Assembly (NCBI GenBank): GCA_937877675.1
Contig: CALEIS010000013.1
Span: forward strand, 1 to 19,908
Source of the DNA: an uncultured Clostridia bacterium
GTDB lineage: Bacteria > Bacillota > Clostridia > Oscillospirales > Acutalibacteraceae
Direction: 5' to 3'
DNA length: 19,908 bases
Of this stretch, positions 1 to 6,484 are shown piece after piece (position 1 is the stretch's first letter; the number at the start of each line of letters is the position of its first letter). Both the position numbers and the translations under genes were made by a program. The notes below the pieces were generated by a model, which worked only from the letters and a program-made list of their open reading frames with translations, searched no databases and was not told the origin of the DNA.

Positions 1-95
1 ATGGTAATATCAATGCAGTTATGGATGGTGACCTTGACGGATTTATCAATGCATACCTTAAAATGCAGTCACAAAAGAATTTGGAAAACAGCTAA
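1..95 (+). CDS. 3' end of an unidentified gene (partial)
   Basis: The third forward frame is open from the window edge to a TAA at 93-95 and encodes about 30 residues ending in DGDLDGFINAYLKMQSQ and a short polar tail. The composition (acidic, Asp/Gly-rich, then a short amphipathic helix) reads like a genuine C-terminus, and it is better than the competing frame 1, which is rich in Trp, Met and His and looks like out-of-frame translation. I do not recognise the family. The DGDLDG stretch is faintly like a calcium-binding loop, but one loop is not enough to call a dockerin or EF-hand. A separate promoter follows at 103-132, so this gene ends its own unit. Confidence 0.45.
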   Translation, partial: GNINAVMDGDLDGFINAYLKMQSQKNLENS

Positions 96-102
96 ACATG
101 GT

Positions 103-132
103 TTGACAAAAAGAACTGTATTGTGATATATT
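103..132 (+). promoter_or_regulatory. Predicted sigma-A promoter for the 167-811 gene
   Basis: A perfect -35 box TTGACA (103-108) is followed after 18 bp by TATATT (127-132), with an extended -10 TG at 124-125. It lies 35 bp before the ATG of the next gene, just past the stop of the previous one. Seen in sequence; activity is inferred. Confidence 0.6.
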
Positions 133-166
133 TAATTAACAAATTATAAAAAGGTGATGAAAAATT

Positions 167-811
167 ATGAATATAACGTTAGACCCTATGACTCTTCTTG
201 GTCTTGCTTCAGCATCTGGTGTAGTTGTCCTTCTTGCTGTAATTGCTGATTATGTTTTATCTTCAATAGGATTTTCAAGAATTGCACTTCGCAGAAACAT
301 CAGCAACAACTGGCTTTCATGGATTCCAGTTGTTAGATATTGGACAATTGGTGCAATTGCCGACAGTTATGATGAAAGAAAAGAAATTAAGAGAAGATTA
401 AGATTCTTTTTGGTAGTATTAGAGGCTGCAAAGTTTGCAATTATTATTCCTGTTTTGATTTACTCTCTGCAACTTCTTCCTTATTTCATGGAGTATGGAA
501 TGGATTTGTTTACTTATGACCTTAACAATATTCTTCTTTTAGTACCAATCGTTGGAGCTTCATCTGGAATTGTGATAATTAATACAATCATGAAGGTTTG
601 TTACACAATTGCGATTTACAAGGTTTTTGAATCTACCGTACCTAAGAATGCACTTGTTTTTACAATTATTGGTACAATAATTCCTCTTCTCAATGGTGTG
701 TTTGTATTCGTTTCAAGAAACAAAGGATATGACTACATCAGTGCTTATTACGAAGATAATGAAGCCCAAGAGGAAGAAGCAGACTTAACAGAATTAGTTG
801 AAGAACAATAA
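167..811 (+). CDS. Four-helix integral membrane protein, function unknown
   Basis: The protein has 214 residues. The start is supported by AGGTGA at 152-157, nine bases before the ATG. Four hydrophobic segments are visible, at about residues 10-33, 79-103, 121-146 and 161-183. Between the first two lies a motif region NWLSWIPVVRYWTIGAIAD (48-66) followed by a charged Arg/Lys/Glu stretch. This 'WxxWIPV...W..G.I.D' pattern recurs in uncharacterised Clostridia membrane proteins as I remember them, but I know no function for it. The C-terminus (195-214) is strongly acidic and probably cytoplasmic. The gene has its own promoter and ends at a bidirectional terminator, so it is probably monocistronic. 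Confidence 0.8.
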   Translation: MNITLDPMTLLGLASASGVVVLLAVIADYVLSSIGFSRIALRRNISNNWLSWIPVVRYWTIGAIADSYDERKEIKRRLRFFLVVLEAAKFAIIIPVLIYSLQLLPYFMEYGMDLFTYDLNNILLLVPIVGASSGIVIINTIMKVCYTIAIYKVFESTVPKNALVFTIIGTIIPLLNGVFVFVSRNKGYDYISAYYEDNEAQEEEADLTELVEEQ

Positions 812-818
812 AAAAATA

Positions 819-847
819 AAGACCTCATCAGAGGTCTTATTTTTTTG
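819..847. terminator. Bidirectional intrinsic terminator
   Basis: An 8 bp perfect stem (AAGACCTC, loop ATCA, GAGGTCTT, 819-838) has a T-run on its right (ATTTTTTT) and an A-run on its left (811-818). It can therefore end transcription from both sides. It lies between the convergent genes 167-811 and 850-1569. Confidence 0.85.
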
Positions 848-849
848 CT

Positions 850-1569
850 TTATTTCTTTGCAGATTTTTTAACTTTCTTTAAGTCTTTCTGTTTTTGTCT
901 GTCTTCGATATTTACGATATAAACACAGAATGACCAAGCGAGAATACCAACCATCAAGAACAGAACTGCATAGAATCCTGTGTCTAAGCGTAAGGTCACT
1001 ATTCTACCGACAAAAGTAAGAGCAAGGTTTACTAAGAAGCCTTCAACACCAATAAGTTGAGAAATTGAAACATCACGACTGATAATTGGCGCTGCAAAAC
1101 TTTCAGTAAAGATAATAGAAGAAATGATTGCTGATACTATACCTACTGCAGAAAGAATCATGATAACTTTTTCATTTTTTGTGAAAATCACTGTAACAAC
1201 AATTACAAGGGCAATTACCAATGTGAATGCTAAGAGTGCTGCAGAGATAATAGCAGGTCTGAGATGTTCATTTTCCCAAAGGTTAACAGATTCAGTACTA
1301 CCAGCGAATGGTTCAAACAATTCAATCATTTTTTTAATAGAAAGCTTTTCGTAGGTAACGTTTGAAACTTTTGCTTCGCAACCTGAAATCAAACCCATGA
1401 GATTACCTACGACTGTTGGTGAACCGATTTCAATATAGACTAAACTTAAAAAGTAAACCACTGGGAAAGTAGCAATTGATAAAGCGATAGTAATTACTTT
1501 ATACACAATATCAAAAGCAGAAAACTTTGGCTTTGCTAATTTTGGAGTTTTTTCTTTATTTTTCTTCAT
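850..1569 (-). CDS. Multi-pass membrane protein, function unknown
   Basis: The reading frame could extend upstream to 1635, but that would overlap the GlnRS gene. The ATG at 1569 has a good AGGTGA site (1575-1580) that overlaps the glnS stop codon, so I take 239 residues from MKKNKEKTPK. The N-terminus and C-terminus are lysine-rich and probably cytoplasmic. Hydrophobic segments lie near residues 21-46, 106-130, 133-156 and 207-230. The loop between the first two is about 60 residues long and is probably external. It contains a single Cys. I do not recognise the family. The gene is the last of the GDPD to GlnRS operon, 10 bp after glnS, and shares the bidirectional terminator. There is no sign that it acts with the tRNA synthetases beyond co-transcription. 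Confidence 0.75.
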   Translation of the reverse strand: MKKNKEKTPKLAKPKFSAFDIVYKVITIALSIATFPVVYFLSLVYIEIGSPTVVGNLMGLISGCEAKVSNVTYEKLSIKKMIELFEPFAGSTESVNLWENEHLRPAIISAALLAFTLVIALVIVVTVIFTKNEKVIMILSAVGIVSAIISSIIFTESFAAPIISRDVSISQLIGVEGFLVNLALTFVGRIVTLRLDTGFYAVLFLMVGILAWSFCVYIVNIEDRQKQKDLKKVKKSAKK

Positions 1570-1579
1570 TTCAATCACC

Positions 1580-3241
1580 TCATTTACCCCAAGAAGAGTT
1601 AAGCTGTACTGTTCTATTGAATACAATATTATCATCAGTTGAGGTGATATCTACGCAGAAATAACCCTGACGCATAAATTGGAATGTATCTCCAACTTTA
1701 AGACCATCTTTGAGGCCACCTTCAACTAAGCAGTCTTTAAGGATAACGAGAGATTCTGGGTTAAGATTTTCTGTAAATGCTCCTGCACTTTCGTCTGATG
1801 GGTTTTCCTTGTTGAAAAGTCTGTCATAAAGACGAACTTCTGCTTTGAAGGAGTCTGCTTCACTTACCCAATGAAGAGTGCCCTTAACCTTTCTTCCGTC
1901 AGGTGAGTTACCGCCACGGCTTTCAGGGTCATAAGTACAGTGAACACAAGTTACATTACCATTTTCGTCTGTGTCATAACCTACACATTTAACGAAATAA
2001 GCACTCTTAAGACGAACTTCGTTACCTGGGAAGAGTCTGAAGTACTTTTTAACTGGTTCAACCATAAAGTCTTCCTGCTCAACGAAAAGTGTCTTGCCGA
2101 ATGTAACTTTACGAGTACCCATTTCAGGATGGTCTGGATGAATTTCAACATCGAGAGTTTCTGTCTGTCCTTCTGGGTAGTTATCAATAACAACCTTTAA
2201 TGGACGAAGGACTGCCATTGCACGAGGTGCATTTGCGTTGAGTTCATCACGAACACAAGACTCTAAAAGACCATAGTCAACTACTGAATATGCTTTTGAA
2301 ACACCAATTTTCTCGCAGAAGTTTCGAATTGCTGCAGCAGGATAACCACGTCTTCTCATACCGCTGAGAGTTGCCATTCTTGGGTCGTTCCAACCATCAA
2401 CAATACCTTCGTTAACAAGTGCCAAACACTTTCTCTTACTTGTAAGACAATAGTTAAGGTTAAGACGAGCGAACTCAATTTGTCTTGGTGGAGTTGGAAT
2501 GTCAAGTGCCTGTAAGAACCAATCGTAAAGTGGTCTGTGGTTTTCAAATTCAAGTGAGCAAAGAGAGTGTGTAACACCTTCTTTAGCATCTGACAATGGA
2601 TGAGCAAAGTCATACATTGGGTAAACACACCATTTGTCGCCTGTTTGGTGATGTGGCACATGAGCAATTCTGTAAATAACAGGGTCACGCATATTGATAT
2701 TTGCAGCAGCCATATCAATCTTTGCACGAAGCACTCTTGCACCATTTGGGAATTCGCCATCAGTCATTCTCTTGAATAAATCGAGGTTTTCCTCAATGCT
2801 TCTTTCTCTATATGGACTGTTTTTACCAGGCTCTGTAAGAGTACCACGATATTCTCTGATTTCATCAGCAGAAAGGTCATCAACGTAAGCAAGACCTTTT
2901 TCAATGAGCTTTACTGCACATTCATAGATGAAATCAAAATAGCTTGATGCGAAAAGGCAATTGTTCCACTTGAAACCAAGCCATTCAATATCCTCTTTAA
3001 TAGCATCAACATATTCTGTATCTTCTTTTTGTGGGTTTGTGTCGTCAAGACGAAGATTACATTCGCCCTTGTATTTTTTACTTGTTGCAAAGTTAATGCA
3101 GATAGCCTTTGCGTGACCAATGTGAAGATAACCATTTGGTTCAGGAGGGAAACGAGTCTGAACTTTGTTATAAACTCCGTTTTCCAAATCTTCATCAATA
3201 AAGTCGTGAATAAAATTTGAAATCTTTGTTACTTCTTCCAT
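1580..3241 (-). CDS. glnS: Glutamine--tRNA ligase (GlnRS)
   Basis: This class I aminoacyl-tRNA synthetase charges tRNA(Gln) with glutamine in the cytoplasm. Its 553 residues match the usual bacterial GlnRS length. The HIGH signature is intact in PEPNGYLHIGHAK (33-45, HIGH at 40-43), the second ATP-binding motif reads LTSKRK (266-271), and RLDDTNPQKED (64-74) is the typical amino-acid-site segment. The C-terminal beta-barrel anticodon-binding half (from about 345) is complete. The start has AGAGGAAC just upstream, overlapping the gltX stop, and only 10 bp separate the two genes. Most Firmicutes make Gln-tRNA through mischarging and GatCAB, and GlnRS is patchy in this phylum, where it is generally attributed to horizontal transfer. 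Its presence implies direct glutaminylation here. Confidence 0.95.
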   Translation of the reverse strand: MEEVTKISNFIHDFIDEDLENGVYNKVQTRFPPEPNGYLHIGHAKAICINFATSKKYKGECNLRLDDTNPQKEDTEYVDAIKEDIEWLGFKWNNCLFASSYFDFIYECAVKLIEKGLAYVDDLSADEIREYRGTLTEPGKNSPYRERSIEENLDLFKRMTDGEFPNGARVLRAKIDMAAANINMRDPVIYRIAHVPHHQTGDKWCVYPMYDFAHPLSDAKEGVTHSLCSLEFENHRPLYDWFLQALDIPTPPRQIEFARLNLNYCLTSKRKCLALVNEGIVDGWNDPRMATLSGMRRRGYPAAAIRNFCEKIGVSKAYSVVDYGLLESCVRDELNANAPRAMAVLRPLKVVIDNYPEGQTETLDVEIHPDHPEMGTRKVTFGKTLFVEQEDFMVEPVKKYFRLFPGNEVRLKSAYFVKCVGYDTDENGNVTCVHCTYDPESRGGNSPDGRKVKGTLHWVSEADSFKAEVRLYDRLFNKENPSDESAGAFTENLNPESLVILKDCLVEGGLKDGLKVGDTFQFMRQGYFCVDITSTDDNIVFNRTVQLNSSWGK

Positions 3242-3251
3242 TTTTGTTCCT

Positions 3252-4907
3252 CTATGCTTTATATGAATTTATTGTGTTATCAATTCTGTTCATTACCTCG
3301 TCAACGCCTAAAACCTGCATAATGTAATACAAATCAGGAGTATTTGTACGGGAAGTAATTGCAATACGGATAACTGTTGAAACATCACCCACATGGCCTT
3401 TGAAAGCATCTGGATTCTGTTTGTATTCCTTAACATTTGGAGTAAATCCACAAGCAGAGCAAAGTTCCTTGATTTTGTTGAACCATTCCTCTTTGCTGTC
3501 GTTTGCAGAGTAAACTTCTTTATATTTTGCAAGAATTTCTATTGCATCTTCCTTGTTGATGTTTTCTGGAAGTGTTGAGTCAGGAGTGTAAAGTTCATTG
3601 TAGAAGAATGAAACATAATTCTCCACTTCTTCCCAACATGCAATATCTTTTCTTGGTTTTGGATTATCACGGTCAATGTTTAAGATTGCCTTTGCTTTTT
3701 CACTGTCAGCAGTGAAAAGGTTATAAAGTTTTTCGTTATAATCTTTTGCCCAAGCAACAACTAAATCATAAACCTGCTGGTTAGTCATAACAGAGATAAC
3801 ATTTTTTGATACGTCGTTGAATTTAACCATATCAAAAAGTGCACCTGAAACGCTCATTTTTTTAAGGTTAAATGGGAATTTAGAAATATCTTCTGTCTTA
3901 TTTGCCTTTCTCCACTCCTCAAAGTTAGAGTTGAGAATTGTAAGCATATATTCCTTAACAGATGCTTCAGGATAACCTTTTTCAATGTAGTAAGAAACAT
4001 TTGCCTCAGGGTCTTTTCTCTTTGAAAGCTTTCTCTTACCACCATTTTCTTCTTTCATGATTGGGGCAATATGAGCATACTTAACAGGTTTAAAACCACA
4101 AGTTCTGAAAAGTTCAATGTGAAGTGGTACAGAAGCAATCCACTCGTCACCACGAACAACATGAGTTGTACGCATCAAGTGGTCGTCAATAGCGTGAGCA
4201 AAATGGTATGTTGGAATTCCGTCTGCCTTTAAGATAACAACATCATTCACATTTTCGCTCATTTCGATTTTACCCTTAATCATATCGTCAAAAGTGATTT
4301 TTCTCTGTATATCACCAGTTGAACGAAGACGAACAGTATATTGAGCACCACTATTAAGTTTTTCAATGATTTCATCGTCAGTAAGGTCACGGCATTTTGC
4401 ATATGCACCATAGTAACCCTTAATATCTTCGTTTTCTTGCTTTGCACGGATGTCGTCTAAATCTTCAGGAGTACAGAAACAAGGATAAGCCTTGCCTTCT
4501 TCCATAAGCTTCTTTGCAAAAGCACGATAAATTGCTCGTCTGTGGCTTTGTGTATAAGGACCATATTTACCGTCTTCACTGTCAAAGCCCATAACACCTT
4601 CGTCAGGTGCAACACCGAAAGCTTTAAGACCTGTTACAATACCTGTAACGCCATCTTCAACTTCACGTTTCTTATCAGTGTCTTCAATACGGAGCATAAA
4701 CACGCCGTTTGTTGTCTGAGCAGTAAGTTTTGAAGCAAAACCTGCATAAAGTCCACCAAAGTGGAGGTAACCTGTTGGGCTTGGAGCAAATCTTGTTACT
4801 CTTGCACCTTCTGCTAAATCTCTTGCAGGATAAAGCTCTTCATAATATTCTGTGGACTTGTCCACATCTGAAAATATAAGTTCAGCAATTTTTTTGCAGT
4901 CTGTCAT
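3252..4907 (-). CDS. gltX: Glutamate--tRNA ligase (GluRS), divergent clostridial type
   Basis: This enzyme charges tRNA(Glu) with glutamate. The 551 residues include an N-terminal extension of about 36 residues before VTRFAPSPTGYLHFGG (37-52), where the HIGH motif reads HFGG. LRIEDTDKKR (72-81) is the amino-acid-binding segment, and KLSKRKDP (293-300) is the KMSKS equivalent. The C-terminal helical anticodon-binding part is present but divergent. The start has GAGGTA just upstream. The protein is longer than the usual GluRS of about 480-490 residues. There is no room for a T-box leader before it. It sits directly upstream of glnS, so the two glutamate-family synthetases are probably co-expressed. 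Confidence 0.93.
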   Translation of the reverse strand: MTDCKKIAELIFSDVDKSTEYYEELYPARDLAEGARVTRFAPSPTGYLHFGGLYAGFASKLTAQTTNGVFMLRIEDTDKKREVEDGVTGIVTGLKAFGVAPDEGVMGFDSEDGKYGPYTQSHRRAIYRAFAKKLMEEGKAYPCFCTPEDLDDIRAKQENEDIKGYYGAYAKCRDLTDDEIIEKLNSGAQYTVRLRSTGDIQRKITFDDMIKGKIEMSENVNDVVILKADGIPTYHFAHAIDDHLMRTTHVVRGDEWIASVPLHIELFRTCGFKPVKYAHIAPIMKEENGGKRKLSKRKDPEANVSYYIEKGYPEASVKEYMLTILNSNFEEWRKANKTEDISKFPFNLKKMSVSGALFDMVKFNDVSKNVISVMTNQQVYDLVVAWAKDYNEKLYNLFTADSEKAKAILNIDRDNPKPRKDIACWEEVENYVSFFYNELYTPDSTLPENINKEDAIEILAKYKEVYSANDSKEEWFNKIKELCSACGFTPNVKEYKQNPDAFKGHVGDVSTVIRIAITSRTNTPDLYYIMQVLGVDEVMNRIDNTINSYKA

Positions 4908-4921
4908 TTTTTTACCTCTTC

Positions 4922-4950
4922 GTAGGGGTCGGCGTCCTCGACGACCCGTG
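4922..4950 (+). repeat. GC-rich imperfect palindrome, REP/MITE-like unit A
   Basis: GTAGGGG is followed by a hairpin: GGGTCGGCG (4926-4934), loop TCCT, CGACGACCC (4939-4947), with one mismatch. The element is far more GC-rich than its surroundings. It shares about two thirds of its bases with the reverse complement of the element at 5335-5365, including the starting GTAGRGG. It lies between gltX and the DUF2750 gene, and could also act as an RNA hairpin in the operon transcript. No T-run follows on the minus strand, so it is not a clear terminator. Confidence 0.6.
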
Positions 4951-4952
4951 AA

Positions 4953-5309
4953 TTATTCAACCAAGCTTAATTCTTCTTGTATATCGTTCAAAATCTTATT
5001 TGCATCTGCCCAATAAGCATCTTTTCCATTATAGAAAACTAAAAATCCAATATTATCATCAAGCATTTCTTTGCCATGTTCACAGAAATCGTGTATTTCT
5101 ATTGATATAGCATTATCTCCATCAGCAAACATTTCTGCAAATTGTTTTTCTGACCATACAAGTAAGTTTGTGTAGTTTTCATCATCATAAGTTGCATAAC
5201 CATGTTCGTTTGACAAAAGCCAAACTTCTTCACGGTCAACAACCGTACTTATGAAATTTCTATATCTTTTTTCGGGTGATGCAGATAAAAGTCCTTCAAT
5301 TCGGTTCAT
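4953..5309 (-). CDS. DUF2750 family protein
   Basis: The protein has 118 residues. The frame is open to an ATG at 5348, but that ATG lies inside a repeat element. The ATG at 5309, preceded by GAGGGA, fits better and gives MNRIEGLLSASPEKRY. The segment from about residue 15, KRYRNFISTVVDREEVWLL, then the tyrosine/aspartate strand region and WSEKQFAEMFADGD, matches the DUF2750 pattern as I know it (RYxxFIxxVxDxEEVWxL, W..xxFAEL...). It is a small, acidic, probably cytoplasmic protein with no membrane segment. The biochemical function of the family is unknown to me. It sits between two GC-rich hairpin repeats of opposite orientation, which suggests it may have been inserted into the GDPD-gltX operon. 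Confidence 0.75.
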   Translation of the reverse strand: MNRIEGLLSASPEKRYRNFISTVVDREEVWLLSNEHGYATYDDENYTNLLVWSEKQFAEMFADGDNAISIEIHDFCEHGKEMLDDNIGFLVFYNGKDAYWADANKILNDIQEELSLVE

Positions 5310-5334
5310 TTGTATCATTCCCTCAAATCTTAAT

Positions 5335-5365
5335 GTGCGGACGGGCACGGAGACCCGCCTCTACA
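5335..5365 (-). repeat. GC-rich imperfect palindrome, REP/MITE-like unit B
   Basis: Read on the minus strand it begins TGTAGAGGCGGGTCTC and is rich in G and C. A hairpin with a CGGG/CCCG core plus GG/CC across a bulged A can form. It is related to unit A at 4922-4950 but in opposite orientation, so the two units bracket the DUF2750 gene. It creates a spurious upstream start codon (5348) for that gene. Confidence 0.6.
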
Positions 5366-5385
5366 AATTTTGCTATATGTTCTAA

Positions 5386-6249
5386 TTATTCAGGAAGAAT
5401 TGCGTTTGTTGTGATGTATTTAACACCATTATCAAGCATTGTATTAAGCAACTCTGCTGTGTCAACTGTCCAACAAGCAGCAGTAAGATTGTTATCGTGA
5501 ATTTTCTGAATCATTTCAGGATTTCTACATGCGAGTTTAGCCTCAAAAGCAACACCAAATCCATTTTCGATACATTCGAGAAGCTTTTCGTCCTTAATGC
5601 CGTGCATAAGGAGCCAAAGTGTCATATTTGGTGAAAGACGCTTGAATTCACGAAGCACTGATGCGTGGAATGAGATGAGAATTACATCATCTTCAATATC
5701 ATAAGCACGGATAATGTCAAGAAGGCTCTTAACCTTGTTGATTCTCTTATCCTTAACTTCAATCATAGGTTTGATATTTGCTTTTTTACAAATTTCAATA
5801 TACTCTTCTACAAGGCAAACACCTGCGTTTGGATAATTCTGAATGTTTGCACCGTTTGTGAATTTAACTTTCTTAAGCTCCTCATAAGACCAGTTTTTAA
5901 CGTCACCTTTTTCCTTTGCCATGGATTGGAGCATATAGTCATGGATAATAACCCATTTTCCGTCAGTTGTGCAGTGGACATCGCATTCAAGAGCATAATA
6001 ATTATATTTTGCTGCCTCTTCAAAAGCTTCAATTGTGTTTTCAGGCACGATTGAAGAAAGTCCTCTGTGTGCTGTAAAGTGAACATCTGATAAATTTTTG
6101 TCAGTAGCGTTAGCAACAGGGAGAGTATCCTTTGCTTTTTTCTCACCATATCTGATGCCTGTATAAGTCATTCTAGCAGAGATTGCGAGAGCAGCAGGAA
6201 TAGCAGCGGCAACACCTAACTTTATTAACTTTTTAGTAGATTTTTTCAT
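5386..6249 (-). CDS. Membrane-anchored glycerophosphodiester phosphodiesterase
   Basis: The enzyme hydrolyses glycerophosphodiesters to glycerol-3-phosphate and an alcohol. The 287 residues begin with a basic stretch and one hydrophobic segment (about 8-26), an uncleaved anchor or signal, then the GDPD TIM barrel from about residue 56. Catalytic signatures are visible: HRG (61-63), ENT (70-72), ECDVH (88-92) with metal ligands E88 and D90, IHD (102-104) with the second catalytic His, and IEVKD (163-167) with E164. The start has AAGGTGG seven bases upstream. It is the first gene of the operon that reads on to DUF2750, gltX, glnS and a membrane protein. The substrate could be phospholipid head groups or teichoic acid units; the sequence does not decide. 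Confidence 0.92.
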   Translation of the reverse strand: MKKSTKKLIKLGVAAAIPAALAISARMTYTGIRYGEKKAKDTLPVANATDKNLSDVHFTAHRGLSSIVPENTIEAFEEAAKYNYYALECDVHCTTDGKWVIIHDYMLQSMAKEKGDVKNWSYEELKKVKFTNGANIQNYPNAGVCLVEEYIEICKKANIKPMIEVKDKRINKVKSLLDIIRAYDIEDDVILISFHASVLREFKRLSPNMTLWLLMHGIKDEKLLECIENGFGVAFEAKLACRNPEMIQKIHDNNLTAACWTVDTAELLNTMLDNGVKYITTNAILPE

Positions 6250-6289
6250 TATTAGCCCACCTTCATTTTATATGAATACAATTATAGTC

Positions 6290-6318
6290 ATTATACAATA
6301 TAAAGAGAAAAAAGTAAA
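6290..6318 (-). promoter_or_regulatory. Predicted sigma-A promoter for the GDPD-gltX-glnS operon
   Basis: On the minus strand TTTACT (6318-6313) and TATAAT (6295-6290) are separated by exactly 17 bp. The -10 box lies 41 bp before the GDPD start codon. It faces away from the plus-strand promoter at 6395-6423. Confidence 0.65.
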
Positions 6319-6394
6319 CTGTATATTTAGAAAAAATCCGAAAAATACAACTATCTGTTGAAATGCGACACGGTATCGGAATATGCTCGTAAAC

Positions 6395-6423
6395 TTGCGT
6401 TTTTTATATATGTGTGTTATAAT
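6395..6423 (+). promoter_or_regulatory. Predicted sigma-A promoter for the M23 peptidase operon
   Basis: TTGCGT (6395-6400), a 17 bp spacer and a perfect TATAAT (6418-6423) with extended -10 TG at 6415-6416. The -10 lies about 60 bp before the ATG at 6485, which has AAGGAG at 6468-6473. The rest of the 235 bp divergent intergenic region (6250-6484) holds the opposing promoter and nothing else that I can support. Confidence 0.7.
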
Positions 6424-6484
6424 GACTCTATATTGGATTATTATGTGGAAATATGACATTTTTTAGAAAGGAGCGATTTGTGCC

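Noticed and set aside
1..126. Frame 1 open reading from the window start
   Set aside because: Rich in Trp, Met and His with no family resemblance; frame 3 gives a more protein-like acidic tail.
5310..5348. Longer start for the DUF2750 protein at 5348
   Set aside because: The ATG is formed by the GC-rich repeat; the inner ATG at 5309 with GAGGGA fits the family better.
6272..6361. 29-codon plus-strand ORF in the divergent promoter region, considered as a precursor peptide
   Set aside because: No ribosome binding site, it overlaps the minus-strand promoter, and the promoter for the RiPP-like operon lies downstream of it.
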